64,000 bases of DNA from Nitratireductor mangrovi (GCF_007922615.2 NZ_CP042301.2:1426001-1490000); one strand, 5' to 3'; shown: positions 1 through 11,741, counted from the stretch's first letter. A program made the numbers and translations. The notes: a model not told the origin generated them from the sequence alone.

Positions 1-242
1 CCGACAATGTCGATCGCGTCCGCCGGTGCGGCGACCGGCAGCATCTTGGCCCGCATGGTCGCGACCGCGCCGGAAATCTCGGCCACCGTCTCGCCGCGCA
101 CCCGCATGGCCATGAGGAATCCGCCGATCTGGGCCGGCGTCGCCTCGCCGGACATGACCACCTCGAAGGCCGCGCGCGCCTCCTCGAAAGAGAGCGGCGT
201 CCCGGTCGCGACCTTGGCGATATGGGGCTTGAAGTCGCTCAT
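1..242 (-). CDS. trpD: Anthranilate phosphoribosyltransferase, N-terminal part (cut by window edge)
   Basis: TrpD transfers a phosphoribosyl group from PRPP to anthranilate in tryptophan synthesis. Only the first 80 codons are present, starting at the ATG complementary to 240-242. The visible part is the helical N-terminal domain typical of TrpD ([20 protein letters not shown], then [16 protein letters not shown]) and stops at DIVG, just before the expected phosphoribosyl-binding glycine loop. The gene lies 8 bases downstream of the ppiD stop on the same strand, so the two are probably cotranscribed, an order common in Rhizobiales. The rest of the gene is outside the window. Confidence 0.9.
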   Translation of the reverse strand, partial: MSDFKPHIAKVATGTPLSFEEARAAFEVVMSGEATPAQIGGFLMAMRVRGETVAEISGAVATMRAKMLPVAAPADAIDIV

Positions 243-250
243 GGCCGCCG

Positions 251-2140
251 TCAGAAGCTCAGTGCCTGGCGTATGGCGGCCTCGTTGATGGTGACCTCGT
301 ATTCGTTGCGCAGCTTGCCGACCAGCTGGTCGAGCAGATCGTCGGCAAGACCGGAGCGGAAGGCCTGCTGGTTCTCGGGCGCGATCGATTCGGCGCTGGC
401 GCCGGCGGGTTCGAAGGCTTCGGTGACCTTGAACACGATCTGGCCGTCACCCGTCGGCGTCGCCGTGGTACCGGTCCCTTGCGGCGCGACGCCGTAGACC
501 GCCGCCACGCCGGCGCGGCCGAGATCGGCGTCGTCGGCGCCACGGCGCACGCCGCGCTTGGTCTGCTTTTCAAGTTCCAGTTCCGCCGCGACATCGTCGA
601 GCGAAGCGCCGTCCTCGACCCGTTTGCGCAGTTCCTCGGCCTTCGCCGACAGCCGCGTATCACGCTCGGCTTCGGTCCAGTCGGCCATCACCTCTTCGCG
701 TACCTCCTCGAGGCTGCGTTCGCGGCCTGGTGTTACCTTGTCGACCTCGTAGAACACGAACCCGCTGGCGCCGATCGAGATCGGCGGGTTCTCGACGCCG
801 GCCTCGGTCTCGAATGACTGGCGCAAAAGTTCCTTGGATTCCGGCAGGTCCTTGAGGATGGTACCGTCCGGCGTCTGGCCGGTCCTGTCGACGGCCTCGA
901 CCGTCACCACCTTGAGGCCGAGCTTTTCGGCCGCTTCCTGCATGGTGGCGCCGGAGGCGCGTGCGTCCTCGTAGCTGTCGTGGACGTCGAACAGCACCGC
1001 GCCCGCTTCGTTGAGCGCGAGCTCCATTCGGATCTCTTCGGCAACCTCCTCGAGCGGCTTCACGGTTTCCGGCGTGATCTCCGTGACCCTGAGGATGACC
1101 GGGCCGAAGGCGCCGTCAACGATGCCGCTGATCTCGTTCCGGGCCAGCGAGAAGGCGGCGTCGGCGACGGCATCGTCCGGCACCGCGGATTTCGCCAGCG
1201 TTCCGAGCTCCACGTCAGACATGGTCTTGCCTTCGGCGGCGACCGTCTCCTCGAAGGTCGCCCCGCCACGGATGCGGTCGAGCGCGATCTGCGCTGCGTC
1301 CCGGTTGGCGAACACCAGCTGTTCGATCGCGCGCCGCTCGGCGGTGGTGTAGTCGTCGATGTTGGCCTCGTAGTCCTCACGCACCTGGGCGTCGGAGATG
1401 GCGCGCGGATCGGCGATGTCCGTCGGTTCCAGCTTCACATAGGAGATGGTGCGATATTCCGGGGCATCGTAGCGCACCTTATTGTCATCGAACCAAGCCT
1501 TGAGCGCCTCTTCGGACGGCGGCTCGATCGGCTCGACAAGGGCAGGGGGCAGGACGAGGAAATCGACGGTGCGGTCTTCGCCCTGATAGAGCGCGACGGC
1601 GTGCAGGAAGGTGTCTGGGATCGCCATGCCGTCGGACACGGCCTCGACGATCTGCTGGCGTATCGCGACCTGCTCGCGGTTCCGCAGATAATCTTCCGGC
1701 CGCATGCCGATCTGCCGCAGCACGAACTCGAACTGCTGCCGGTCGAAACTGCCGTCGGGCCCGTGGAACGCCGGATCTTCCGAGGTCAGGGCAGCGAGGC
1801 GGTCCTTTGAGACGCCAAGTCCCATCTTGCGCGCCTGTTCGTCCAGCACCGCGCCGGCGACAAGCTGGGTAAGCACCTGGCCGTCGACGCCGAGCGCGAT
1901 CGCCTGCTCGCGCGTGATGCGCTGGCCGAAGCGCTGCGACAGCACGGATATCTGGCGGTCGTAGGCCAGCCGGTAGTCGAGCGCCGAAACCGTGGTCTCG
2001 CCGGCGGAGATCACCGTGTTGCCGCCGATCCCATTGGCGATCTGGCCGGAAATGCCCCACACGGCGAAGCTGAGCACCAGTAGCAGGAGCAGGAGCTTCG
2101 CGACCCATGTGCCGGCGGCCGAGCGCAGAGAATTGAGCAT
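251..2140 (-). CDS. ppiD: Membrane-anchored periplasmic chaperone / peptidyl-prolyl isomerase PpiD (SurA-N family)
   Basis: This 629-residue protein has the PpiD layout. A short cytoplasmic N-terminus is followed by one membrane segment at about residues 12-32 (leucine-rich, ending AVWGISGQ). A SurA-like N-terminal chaperone domain runs to about residue 170, and a parvulin-like domain lies near residues 260-365 ([13 protein letters not shown]). The C-terminal half is a further periplasmic extension. PpiD sits at the SecYEG exit and helps newly translocated proteins fold; alphaproteobacterial parvulin domains are often weakly catalytic, so a holdase role is as likely as isomerase activity. The start ATG is the first in frame and directly precedes the anchor. 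It reads into trpD and is divergent from tpiA. Confidence 0.9.
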   Translation of the reverse strand: MLNSLRSAAGTWVAKLLLLLLVLSFAVWGISGQIANGIGGNTVISAGETTVSALDYRLAYDRQISVLSQRFGQRITREQAIALGVDGQVLTQLVAGAVLDEQARKMGLGVSKDRLAALTSEDPAFHGPDGSFDRQQFEFVLRQIGMRPEDYLRNREQVAIRQQIVEAVSDGMAIPDTFLHAVALYQGEDRTVDFLVLPPALVEPIEPPSEEALKAWFDDNKVRYDAPEYRTISYVKLEPTDIADPRAISDAQVREDYEANIDDYTTAERRAIEQLVFANRDAAQIALDRIRGGATFEETVAAEGKTMSDVELGTLAKSAVPDDAVADAAFSLARNEISGIVDGAFGPVILRVTEITPETVKPLEEVAEEIRMELALNEAGAVLFDVHDSYEDARASGATMQEAAEKLGLKVVTVEAVDRTGQTPDGTILKDLPESKELLRQSFETEAGVENPPISIGASGFVFYEVDKVTPGRERSLEEVREEVMADWTEAERDTRLSAKAEELRKRVEDGASLDDVAAELELEKQTKRGVRRGADDADLGRAGVAAVYGVAPQGTGTTATPTGDGQIVFKVTEAFEPAGASAESIAPENQQAFRSGLADDLLDQLVGKLRNEYEVTINEAAIRQALSF

Positions 2141-2292
2141 CTAATTTCCCAGTGCTTCGCGCACCGAGGAAGGTGCGGCGTTTCCTGAGCCGATGCAAAT
2201 AACGCCCTTCGGAACCGGTGTCGATTGCTTTATGGGCCGAATTTGCTAGGGAAGCCCGACGTTTCGGTCCTGATCCGCGAGGCCTGCCGCCC

Positions 2293-3060
2293 ATGACCAA
2301 AGGAATTCGGCCGCTCGTTGCCGGCAACTGGAAAATGCACGGCACGGCCGCCTCGCTGGGCGAGTTGCGGCAGATCGCCAACGGGTTCCTGCATGGCCTC
2401 GACGCCGACACCGAAGCACTGATCTGCGTGCCGGCGACGCTGGTTTCGCGGGCGCGCGAGGTGGTCGCCAGGTCGCCGGTGCGGCTCGGCGGTCAGGACT
2501 GCCACGCCAGGGCCAGCGGGGCGCATACCGGCGACATTTCCGCCGAAATGCTCAAGGATGCCGGGGCCTCGCACGTCATCGTCGGCCACTCCGAGCGGCG
2601 GACCGATCATGCTGAGAGTGACGCGGATGTGTGCGCCAAGGCGGAAGCAGCGTGGCTTGCCGGCCTGGTCGCGATCGTCTGCGTCGGCGAAACCCAGGCC
2701 GAACGCGAGGGCGGCCGCACGCTCGACGTCCTGTCGCGGCAGATCGCCGGCTCGGTGCCGGCCGGCGCGGAAGCCGCCAACACGATCATCGCCTACGAGC
2801 CGGTCTGGGCGATCGGAACCGGCCTGACGCCGACCGTTGCCGACGTGGCAGAGGCCCACGCGCATATCCGCGCCGAGCTTGGCAGGAAGGCGGGAGCGAA
2901 GCACGCAGCGTCGATGCGCATTCTTTATGGAGGGTCGGTCAAGCCGGCCAACGCCGCCGAACTGATGGCTATCGACAATGTGGACGGCGCGCTCGTCGGC
3001 GGGGCGAGCCTGAAGGCAGCCGATTTCCTCGCCATTGCCGAGGCCTACCGCGAAATCTGA
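2293..3060 (+). CDS. tpiA: Triosephosphate isomerase
   Basis: TpiA interconverts dihydroxyacetone phosphate and glyceraldehyde 3-phosphate in glycolysis and gluconeogenesis. The 255-residue product carries all catalytic residues: Lys14 in GNWKMHG, His99 in GHSERR and Glu169 in [10 protein letters not shown] (the loop-6 region), plus the C-terminal phosphate-binding YGGSVKPAN. The frame is open further upstream, but the internal ATG at 2293 puts the NWK motif at its usual distance from the N-terminus, so it was chosen. The gene is divergent from ppiD and is followed after about 155 bases by secG on the same strand. Confidence 0.97.
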   Translation: MTKGIRPLVAGNWKMHGTAASLGELRQIANGFLHGLDADTEALICVPATLVSRAREVVARSPVRLGGQDCHARASGAHTGDISAEMLKDAGASHVIVGHSERRTDHAESDADVCAKAEAAWLAGLVAIVCVGETQAEREGGRTLDVLSRQIAGSVPAGAEAANTIIAYEPVWAIGTGLTPTVADVAEAHAHIRAELGRKAGAKHAASMRILYGGSVKPANAAELMAIDNVDGALVGGASLKAADFLAIAEAYREI

Positions 3061-3215
3061 CGCCACTGGCTCCGCTGCGTTTGAAATCGGCGCGCCCGGC
3101 CTCCATATCGGCCCCATTGGCGCGCTATGGCGAAAGGCTTGGAATGGCCGCAAAAGCCGTGTAAGGAGCCGCGTCCTCGAACAGGCGAACCGCCCGAACT
3201 CAGCGGAACCACATC

Positions 3216-3602
3216 ATGCAAACCGTCCTCATCGTCGTTCACCTGATGATCGTGCTCGCGCTCGTCGGCGTCGTGCTGCTGCAGCGCTCCGAGGGCGGTG
3301 GTCTCGGCATCGGCGGCGGTTCCGGCTTCATGACCGCGCGCGGCGCGGCGAACGCCCTGACGCGGGCGACCGCGATCCTGGCGGCGGCGTTTTTCGCCAC
3401 CTCGCTGGCGCTTTCGATCCTCGCCCGCTACGGCGAACAGCCGATCGACATTCTCGACCGGCTGCCGCCGCAGGCCGAGCAGGATGGCGGTGGTGGCGGC
3501 CAGGGCGTGCTGGACCAGCTTGGCGGCAACGACATCCCGGCGGCGCCGGCCGACAATGGCGGCCAGGCGTCGGGCGAACCCGCGGTTCCGGACGCCGAGT
3601 AA
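3216..3602 (+). CDS. secG: Preprotein translocase subunit SecG
   Basis: SecG is the small accessory subunit of the SecYEG inner-membrane channel. The 128-residue product has two membrane helices (about residues 3-21 and 50-72) separated by a glycine-rich cytoplasmic loop with the typical LLQRSEGGGLG...GF signature. A low-complexity hydrophilic C-terminal tail rich in Gly, Pro, Ala and Gln is common in alphaproteobacterial SecG. In Rhizobiales it typically lies between tpiA and pyrG, as it does here. Confidence 0.93.
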   Translation: MQTVLIVVHLMIVLALVGVVLLQRSEGGGLGIGGGSGFMTARGAANALTRATAILAAAFFATSLALSILARYGEQPIDILDRLPPQAEQDGGGGGQGVLDQLGGNDIPAAPADNGGQASGEPAVPDAE

Positions 3603-3784
3603 CAGCCAACCTGCGGCAAGTGCCTGCCACGGAAGCCGATTTCGCGCATTTGCGTTGAATTGCCTCGTCACCATTCAACGCGTTGCGGCTTGAGCGAATG
3701 CCGCGAGTGCGGGTATGATTGCACCTGTCGGCAGCGCGTTCGCGTCGCCACGACACCGGTTTTGGCAGCCAGCAGGTTCGAACG

Positions 3785-4639
3785 ATGGCAACGAGAGCTC
3801 TTCTTGGCTTCGCGCTCGGCGCGGTGATGACCTTCCTTTACTCCTTCGGCGTCGCGCAGGCCGAATCGGATTTCCGACCGTCCAAGTGGAAGGAACTCGG
3901 CATCGGTGAGAACAATACGCCGAAGCGTACTGCCGCCCCGGTTGCGAAGAAGCGGGTGACCGCGACCGAGCGGTCGGCGAAGAAGGACACGCTGCCGACA
4001 GCATCGGTTTCCGAAGTCGTGGCAAACGGCAACAATGGCGAATTGCGCAGCCATGGCGGCAACGGTGGTGGCGACGTGTTCGGTTCGCTGTTCGGCGGCA
4101 AGCGCTCGAGCCTGCTGCCGCAGACGCGGGCGCTCGACGAAAAGCTCGAGAAGCAGGGCGGCAAGTTCAAGGTCAAGTCGGACTTCGAACCGCAGTCGGT
4201 CTCCTATTCCGGCTACAAGCGCGGCACCATCGTGATCGATACGCGCGCCCGCTACCTCTACCTTGTCGAATCGGGCAGCTCGGCGCGCCGCTATGCCATC
4301 GCGGTCGGGCGCGAGGGGCTGGAATTCAAGGGCAAGGCGACGATCGGCGACAAGCAGGAATGGCCACGCTGGATTCCCACCCAGGCGATGCAGAAGCGCG
4401 AGCCGAAGAAATACGGCCAGTACAAGGACGGCATGCCCGGCGGACCCGACAATCCGCTCGGCGCGCGGGCGCTCTATCTCTACCAGGGCAAGACCGACAC
4501 CCATGTGCGCATCCACGGCACCAACCAGCCGCAAACGGTGGGCACCAATTCATCCAATGGCTGCTTCCGCATGGTCAATGACCACGTGATGGACCTCTAC
4601 AGCCGCGTACCGGTGGGCGCGCCGGTGATCGTGCTTTAA
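3785..4639 (+). CDS. L,D-transpeptidase (YkuD family), exported
   Basis: This 284-residue protein has an N-terminal signal peptide ending near AQA/ES (residue 26), a basic low-complexity linker, and a C-terminal YkuD domain. The catalytic motif is complete: His244 in HGTN and Cys260 in SNGCFRM. L,D-transpeptidases form 3-3 peptidoglycan cross-links or attach proteins to the wall in the periplasm; Rhizobiales encode many paralogues and rely on them for polar growth. The ATG at 3785 was chosen because the signal peptide begins there; the 22 residues read upstream are not signal-like. It stands alone between secG and pyrG. The specific role is unknown. Confidence 0.88.
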   Translation: MATRALLGFALGAVMTFLYSFGVAQAESDFRPSKWKELGIGENNTPKRTAAPVAKKRVTATERSAKKDTLPTASVSEVVANGNNGELRSHGGNGGGDVFGSLFGGKRSSLLPQTRALDEKLEKQGGKFKVKSDFEPQSVSYSGYKRGTIVIDTRARYLYLVESGSSARRYAIAVGREGLEFKGKATIGDKQEWPRWIPTQAMQKREPKKYGQYKDGMPGGPDNPLGARALYLYQGKTDTHVRIHGTNQPQTVGTNSSNGCFRMVNDHVMDLYSRVPVGAPVIVL

Positions 4640-4666
4640 TTCCAATCATTTGGACGTTGCGAGACC

Positions 4667-4685
4667 GGCCGGCCTCCGGCCGGCC
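4667..4685. terminator. GC-only stem-loop after the L,D-transpeptidase gene
   Basis: Two copies of GGCCGGCC flank a TCC loop, giving a perfect 8-bp stem 27 bases after the stop codon of the transpeptidase gene and about 90 bases before pyrG. No run of T follows, so it may be a weak or Rho-assisted terminator or an mRNA 3'-end stabiliser. Each arm is itself a palindrome. Confidence 0.4.
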
Positions 4686-4764
4686 CGTGGGCGTTTGCCA
4701 ACGGGGACGGGAAAACGTCGGGGGGCGGGATTTTTTAGTGGCGGAATCAGCGGCACCACGCTAA

Positions 4765-6405
<1,641 letters not shown>

Positions 6406-6502
6406 CAGCCGATCTGGCTTTGCGCGGCGTTCGCTACTAGACTTTCCGCGGGGTGTACGAGGGCGGCTGCCCTGCCAGCCTGCCGCGGAGGGGATGCCTG
6501 CA

Positions 6503-7678
6503 ATGAGCGACAGCTATACGGAAGTGACACGGCGTTCGTGGTTTTCGCGGATCCGGAGTTCCTTTGGCGGGATCGTCTTCGGCATCCTGCTGGTCTTGTT
6601 CATGATCGTCGCCCTGTTCTGGAACGAGGGCAGGGCGGTCCAGACCGCGCGCTCTCTGGCCGAAGGGGCGGGCATCGTGGTCTCCGTTCCCGCCGAACTG
6701 ATCGATGCCGCGAACGAAGGCGAACTGGTTCATGTCACCGGCCCGGTCACGACCGAAGAGAATCCCGCTGATCTTGCCTTCGGCATCACCGCCGAAGGGG
6801 TGAGACTCGAGCGTGCGGTCGAGATGTATCAATGGAAACAGAACGCCAGCTCCGAAACGAAGAAGGAGCTCGGTGGCGGCGAAGAGACGGTCACCACCTA
6901 CACCTATGAGCGCGCGTGGTCGTCGCAGCCCATCGATTCGGCGAGTTTCAAGCAGCCGGACGGGCACCGGAACCCGCCGATGCGTTATCGCAGCGAGGAT
7001 TTTCAGGTCAACGCGGCCAAGCTCGGCGCGTTCGACCTCGACGGCCAGGTGCTGAGCCGCATCGGTGGCGCGCGGGACGTGCCGATCACGCCCGGGCTGC
7101 TGCCGTCGATCCGCGGCAGCTTCACCGGCCCCGAACCGATCGGGGTCGCGGATGGCCGGATCTATCTTGGCGCCAATCCATCCTCCCCGGCGATCGGCGA
7201 CTACAGGATCGCCTATGCACTGGTGCCGCTGGGCACGATCAGCCTCGTCGCGCGGCAGACCGGTTCGACCTTCGCGCCTTACCAGACAGAAGCCGGAGAC
7301 CGGTTGCTGATGGTCGAGAGCGGCGCCGTACCGGCCGACCAGATGTTCGCGGACGCGATCAGCGGCAACAAGGTTTTGACATGGGTTCTGCGCGCCGTCG
7401 GGCTGATGCTGCTGATGGTCGGCTTTTCACTGATGATGGGCCCGATCGGCGTCATCGCCGATGTCATCCCGTTCCTGGGCAACATCGTGCGTATGGGCAC
7501 CGGCGCGCTCGCCTTCGTGCTGGCGGTGGTGGTCGGCACGGCCACAATCGCGGTCGCCTGGTTCTGGTACCGGCCGCTGCTTTCGATCGCACTGATCGTG
7601 GGCGGCTTGGCCATCACCTGGCTGGTCGGCTACCTAGGCAAACGGCGGCAGGCGCCGGCGGACGCGAAACCGGCTTGA
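6503..7678 (+). CDS. TMEM43-like membrane protein
   Basis: The 391-residue product has a single N-terminal membrane helix (about residues 22-40), a large extracytoplasmic domain, and three or four closely spaced C-terminal helices (about residues 290-385). This is the arrangement of the TMEM43 (LUMA) family, whose human member is an inner nuclear membrane protein. Bacterial homologues exist but their function is unknown. The start at 6503 was chosen because a GGAGG sits 11 bases upstream and the protein then begins with a short hydrophilic segment before the first helix; an ATG at 6494 is possible but too close to that site. Family assignment is by architecture and sequence style, so moderately sure. 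Confidence 0.68.
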   Translation: MSDSYTEVTRRSWFSRIRSSFGGIVFGILLVLFMIVALFWNEGRAVQTARSLAEGAGIVVSVPAELIDAANEGELVHVTGPVTTEENPADLAFGITAEGVRLERAVEMYQWKQNASSETKKELGGGEETVTTYTYERAWSSQPIDSASFKQPDGHRNPPMRYRSEDFQVNAAKLGAFDLDGQVLSRIGGARDVPITPGLLPSIRGSFTGPEPIGVADGRIYLGANPSSPAIGDYRIAYALVPLGTISLVARQTGSTFAPYQTEAGDRLLMVESGAVPADQMFADAISGNKVLTWVLRAVGLMLLMVGFSLMMGPIGVIADVIPFLGNIVRMGTGALAFVLAVVVGTATIAVAWFWYRPLLSIALIVGGLAITWLVGYLGKRRQAPADAKPA

Positions 7679-7684
7679 GCCGGT

Positions 7685-8644
7685 TCAGGGTCGCCTGATC
7701 GCCAGCGCGCGGCTGCCACCGTTGCGCGACGACGTCTTTGGCATGTAGGTCGCGACCAGGTCCGCCATGTGCGCGTTGCGCTGCGTGGCCGAGCTTTCGC
7801 CCATCACCACGGCGATCAACCGCCGTCCGTCGCGGCTGACCGAGGTCGCCAGGTTGAAGCCGGAGGCGCGGGTGTAGCCGGTCTTGATGCCGTCGGCGCC
7901 GCGCACCGTCTCCAGCACCTTGTTGTGACCATTGATCGTCCGGCCGCGGAAGGTGAATTTCGTCTGCGAGAAATAGGGATAATAGCCGGGGAAGCGGCTG
8001 CGCAGCGCCATGCTCAGCCGCGCCATGTCGCGCGCGGTCGTGCGCTGGCTCGAATCGGGCAGCCCCGAGGCGTTGCGGAATACCGTGCTGACCATGCCGA
8101 GCTGGCGCGCCTTCGCTGTCATCATCTGCGCAAATTGCGCTTCGCTGCCGCCAAGATGTTCGGCGACGGCGGTCGCCACGTCATTGGCCGACTTCACGGC
8201 CAGCGCCCGGATCGCGGTATCGACATCGATCGACTGGCCCGCCTTGAAGCCGAGCTTGGATGGCGGACGGCTGGCCGCATAGGGAGAGAAGGTGATCTGC
8301 GAGGAGCGGCTCAGACGCCCGTCCTCCAGGGCTTCGAACAGCAGGTAGAGCGTCATCATCTTGGTGAGCGAGGCGGGGTAGCGCGGTGAATCGGCGTTGC
8401 GCGCGAACAGCACCTCGCCGCTGTAACCGTCCATGACGATGGCCGCGTACTTGGACGATGCCGCTGCCTTGGAGGTCGGGGCCGCGCTGCGCAGCGTCTC
8501 CGATGTCGAGCAGGCAGTAACGGCGACAGCCAGGAACAGGCATAGAAAAAAGCGCGCCGCTGCCGCGAGACCTGTGCCGATCATGTGGCGCCGCGGCACC
8601 CAACCGCCTGCCAGTGGCCATCCTTGTGTCCGAAGAGAAACCAT
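7685..8644 (-). CDS. D-alanyl-D-alanine carboxypeptidase (penicillin-binding, S11 family), probable lipoprotein
   Basis: The three active-site motifs of serine DD-peptidases are present in order: SxxK at Ser92-Lys95 (SLTK), SxN at Ser152-Asn154 (SAN) and KTG at 254-256. The enzyme trims the terminal D-alanine from peptidoglycan stem peptides in the periplasm. A hydrophobic segment ends in VTAC at Cys45, a good lipobox, suggesting lipid anchoring in place of the usual C-terminal amphipathic anchor. The start at 8644 is the first ATG; an internal ATG at 8584 would shorten the N-terminus to a more normal signal peptide, and neither has a strong ribosome site. It is convergent with the TMEM43-like gene. 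Confidence 0.87.
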   Translation of the reverse strand: MVSLRTQGWPLAGGWVPRRHMIGTGLAAAARFFLCLFLAVAVTACSTSETLRSAAPTSKAAASSKYAAIVMDGYSGEVLFARNADSPRYPASLTKMMTLYLLFEALEDGRLSRSSQITFSPYAASRPPSKLGFKAGQSIDVDTAIRALAVKSANDVATAVAEHLGGSEAQFAQMMTAKARQLGMVSTVFRNASGLPDSSQRTTARDMARLSMALRSRFPGYYPYFSQTKFTFRGRTINGHNKVLETVRGADGIKTGYTRASGFNLATSVSRDGRRLIAVVMGESSATQRNAHMADLVATYMPKTSSRNGGSRALAIRRP

Positions 8645-8869
8645 GCCCCGCGCCGCCCTTTCTTGCCCCTAGCTTCGCCGCGAATTGCACAACGAACTTT
8701 CGCGAGGCTATCGCCGTCGCGCCGGAATGCAATATCCGGCACGGCAATTCGGCGAAACGGGGCCTGTTTCGAGGGCGAAAGCAGGCGGCCGCTTTTGCCG
8801 GCGCGCAGCAGGATGCGGCCGGCACCTGTACGGCTTGCACCGCGCTCCGACTTCGGGCAGATGGGCGTC

Positions 8870-9751
8870 ATGACGGAAACAGCAGCCAGAGCATTCGATC
8901 ACCTTGTGCTGCCCGCCGCGAGCCTCGACACGGCGCGCGACCGCCTGACCGCGCTCGGCTTTACGGTCGCGCCGACCGGCGTTCACCCGTTCGGGACGCA
9001 GAATTGCTGCATCTACTTCGCGGACGGAACCTTTCTCGAGCCGCTGGCGGTCGGCGATGCGACACAGCGCGATGCCGCGATTGCGGATGGCAACGTCTTC
9101 GTCAAGCGGGACAATGATTTCCGTGCCGCGCAAGGCGATGACGGCTTTTCGGCCATCGTTTTCGGCAGCAGGGATGCGGCCGCGGACCATGCCGGCTACG
9201 TGGCCGATCACCTCTCGGCGGGGGAGATGCTGTCATTCTCGCGGCCGTTCGTCGATACCAGCGGGAAGGAAGACACGGCGAGTTTCAGGCTCGCCTTCGC
9301 AGTGGCCCCATCGCTTCCCGCGCGCTTCTTCTTCGCCTGCGAACGGATGAATGCGCCTGCGGTCGACCGGTCCGCACTCGAGCGCCACGAGAACGGCGCG
9401 ACCCGCCTCCTGGGGGTGACGGTCGTCAGCGGCGACCCGGCCGCGACCGCTGCCGAGATCGCGCAAATCGCCGGCGCTGAGGCCGACAGCGAGGGTGATT
9501 CCCATCAGGTCTCGCTGCCCAATGGATGCATCGACATCCTCGACCGCAAAACCTATGCAGGACGGTTCGGGATCGATCCGGCGATCGACGGCGCCGGCTT
9601 TGTGCTGGTTTCCGTCGGCGTCGACGACGTGAAGGCGGTGAAGGCGCTTCTGCCGATGCGGGGTATCTCGTCCCGCCTCGTCGGCGGCGGCCTTCTGGTT
9701 CCGGCGGCACCCGGCCAGGGGGCGGCGTTTTTCTTCGAGGAAACCGAATGA
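8870..9751 (+). CDS. VOC / glyoxalase-like domain protein
   Basis: The 293-residue product opens with [23 protein letters not shown], the typical first strand and helix of vicinal-oxygen-chelate proteins, and continues with a [10 protein letters not shown] segment as in the glyoxalase-like Pfam group. A second weaker repeat may start near residue 170. Substrate and metal are unknown. The ATG at 8870 directly precedes the domain; an ATG 9 bases upstream is also possible. Its stop codon overlaps the kdsA start (ATGA), so the two are translationally coupled. Confidence 0.75.
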   Translation: MTETAARAFDHLVLPAASLDTARDRLTALGFTVAPTGVHPFGTQNCCIYFADGTFLEPLAVGDATQRDAAIADGNVFVKRDNDFRAAQGDDGFSAIVFGSRDAAADHAGYVADHLSAGEMLSFSRPFVDTSGKEDTASFRLAFAVAPSLPARFFFACERMNAPAVDRSALERHENGATRLLGVTVVSGDPAATAAEIAQIAGAEADSEGDSHQVSLPNGCIDILDRKTYAGRFGIDPAIDGAGFVLVSVGVDDVKAVKALLPMRGISSRLVGGGLLVPAAPGQGAAFFFEETE

Positions 9752-10581
9752 GTTCTCCCAACGCCACCGTGACGGTCGGCGAGGCGGTGTTCGGCAACGA
9801 CAGGCCGCTGACGCTGATCGCCGGCCCCTGCCAGCTCGAGAGCCGCCAGCACGCTTTCGACATGGCGAGCGCGCTCAAGGAACTGACAGCTCGGCTGGGT
9901 ATCGGCCTCGTCTACAAGTCCAGCTTCGACAAGGCCAACCGCACGTCGCTGAGCAGCACCCGCGGCGCCGGCCTCGATGCAGCGCTGCCGATCTTTGCCG
10001 ATCTGCGCTCCGAACTCGGCCTTCCGATACTGACCGACGTTCACACCGAAGAACAATGCGCGGTCGTGGCGGAAGTGGTCGACGTCTTGCAGATCCCGGC
10101 ATTTCTGAGCCGGCAGACCGACCTTTTGATCGCGGCGGCGAAGACAGGCAGGGTCGTCAACGTCAAGAAGGGCCAGTTTCTGGCGCCCTGGGACATGAAG
10201 AACGTCGTCGCCAAGGTGACGGGTTCGGGCAATGCCAACGTACTGGTCACCGAGCGCGGTGCGTCCTTCGGCTACAACACGCTTGTTTCCGACATGCGCG
10301 CCTTGCCGATCATGGCCGACATCGGCGCTCCGGTCATCTTCGACGCCACCCATTCGGTCCAGCAGCCGGGCGGGCAGGGGGCGACGTCGGGCGGCGAGCG
10401 GCGCTTCGTGGAGACGCTGGCGCGGGCGGCGGTCGCCGTCGGCGTGGCCGGAGTGTTCATCGAGACGCATGACGATCCCGACAATTCGACCTCGTCGGAC
10501 GGCCCCAACATGGTGCCGCTGAAGGACATGCCGGCGCTGCTGGAACGCCTGATCGCGCTCGACCGGGTGGCAAAGGGCTGA
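9748..10581 (+). CDS. kdsA: 3-deoxy-D-manno-octulosonate 8-phosphate synthase (Kdo-8-P synthase), metal-type
   Basis: KdsA condenses phosphoenolpyruvate with arabinose 5-phosphate to give Kdo-8-phosphate for lipopolysaccharide. The 277-residue protein has the family pattern AGPCQLES, the KANRTS and [15 protein letters not shown] segments, and [11 protein letters not shown]. Metal-dependent enzymes have Cys at the position where the E. coli enzyme has Asn. Here it is Cys28, with His202, Glu239 and Asp251 as plausible further ligands, so this is predicted to be a metallo-KdsA. The start overlaps the stop of the preceding VOC gene by 4 bases. Confidence 0.96.
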   Translation: MSSPNATVTVGEAVFGNDRPLTLIAGPCQLESRQHAFDMASALKELTARLGIGLVYKSSFDKANRTSLSSTRGAGLDAALPIFADLRSELGLPILTDVHTEEQCAVVAEVVDVLQIPAFLSRQTDLLIAAAKTGRVVNVKKGQFLAPWDMKNVVAKVTGSGNANVLVTERGASFGYNTLVSDMRALPIMADIGAPVIFDATHSVQQPGGQGATSGGERRFVETLARAAVAVGVAGVFIETHDDPDNSTSSDGPNMVPLKDMPALLERLIALDRVAKG

Positions 10582-10665
10582 GCCGGCGAAGGAAATCACC
10601 GCTCGACCTGCCTTGAGCTTGCCTTTTGCCGCCTCTAGGCTGCCTTCCTTACCAAGGAGGCAGTC

Positions 10666-10869
10666 ATGACAGTCGCACGCGTCACCGAGATCACCGCATC
10701 CTCTGAAAAGAGCTTCGACGACGCGGTCGAAAAGGGCATTGCGCGGGCCGTGAAGACGCTCAAACACGTCACCGGCGCCTGGGTCCAGGAGCAGAAGATC
10801 GTCGTCGAGGACGGCAAGATCTCCGCCTATCGCGTCAACATGAAGGTGACCTTCATCCTCAAGGACTGA
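10666..10869 (+). CDS. Dodecin (small flavin-binding protein)
   Basis: This 67-residue protein matches the dodecin fold in length and pattern: VARVTEITASSEKSFDDAV at the N-terminus, the flavin-stacking Trp in TGAWVQEQK, and a C-terminal strand with YRVNMKVTF. Dodecins form hollow dodecamers that bind riboflavin, FMN or FAD and are thought to buffer free flavin. A near-perfect AAGGAGG lies 7-8 bases before the ATG. It appears to be a single-gene unit, convergent with the hydrolase gene that follows. Confidence 0.93.
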   Translation: MTVARVTEITASSEKSFDDAVEKGIARAVKTLKHVTGAWVQEQKIVVEDGKISAYRVNMKVTFILKD

Positions 10870-10893
10870 CCTACGTCAGCCGCACGGCGAGCG

Positions 10894-11691
10894 TTATCGA
10901 CTAAATGCGTTCTTCAGGAAGGCCGCGTAGCGGCGCCGGCTGTCAGCGGTGGCGGCAGGGTTGCCTGCTACCGTCTTCGCGCCGCCGACACCCGCGATCG
11001 TCTGACGGCCGAGTCCTGGCAGATCGAACGAATGGTGGGTCTTTTCGTAGATGACGATCCGGGCCCCGCGGGTGCCTGACAGTGGTTTCAGCCTCGAACA
11101 GCGCTCGACCGGCGTCCAGTCATCGGAACGGCCAGCCAGGATGAGCACGGGAACGGCAAAATCAGAACGGCCGCTAGCGCCATAGCCGCCGGCGCACCAC
11201 GGATAGTAGGCGACGGTCGCCGCGAAGGGCTGCGACTTCCGCGACGCGATCGCGAGCGCCACCGAGCCGCCAAAGCTCTGGCCCAGAAAGGCGAGCGAGG
11301 CGGCTTCGATGCGTGGGAGCGCCGCCAGCGCATTGGCGGCGTCAAACGCATCGCGTACCGCCCTCTCGACCATTCCGCCGAGGCGGCCGGCATCGGCGCA
11401 GATCGAACTGAGTCCGCGCGGTCCGAGGACGTCGAGAATGCCGGTCGCGTAACCTCGGGCATTGAGGGCTTTCGCGTGGGCGCGCAGACCGCGCGCCACC
11501 AGTGGCGGAGTATTGCCGGCGCAGCCGGGCAGCAGGATCACGGCCGGGAACGGCCCGGCGCCCGGCGGATGGCTGACATCCATCCGCCAGGTCGCTCCGG
11601 AAAGACGCTCCGCTCCGGTGGCGAACGCGGTCGAGGTGGCAATCGTCGCCGCAATCAGGGCGGCGCGAAGGATGATGGCAAGGCGATCCAT
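10894..11691 (-). CDS. Exported dienelactone hydrolase-like alpha/beta hydrolase
   Basis: The 265-residue product starts with a signal peptide (about residues 1-27, ending ATGAERL) and folds as an alpha/beta hydrolase. The nucleophile is Ser139 in GQSFGG, the acid is Asp190 or Asp191 in GRSDDWTP, and the base is His219 or His220 in KTHHSFD. The LLPGCAGN motif forms the oxyanion region. It resembles the dienelactone hydrolase family, but secreted members have varied, mostly untested substrates. It is convergent with dodecin, and a possible 37-residue small protein gene lies upstream on the same strand. Confidence 0.82.
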   Translation of the reverse strand: MDRLAIILRAALIAATIATSTAFATGAERLSGATWRMDVSHPPGAGPFPAVILLPGCAGNTPPLVARGLRAHAKALNARGYATGILDVLGPRGLSSICADAGRLGGMVERAVRDAFDAANALAALPRIEAASLAFLGQSFGGSVALAIASRKSQPFAATVAYYPWCAGGYGASGRSDFAVPVLILAGRSDDWTPVERCSRLKPLSGTRGARIVIYEKTHHSFDLPGLGRQTIAGVGGAKTVAGNPAATADSRRRYAAFLKNAFSR

Positions 11692-11741
11692 GCGGCTACC
11701 CTACACGACGACGGGTCCGCCGGCAGCCGCATGGGACGCCG

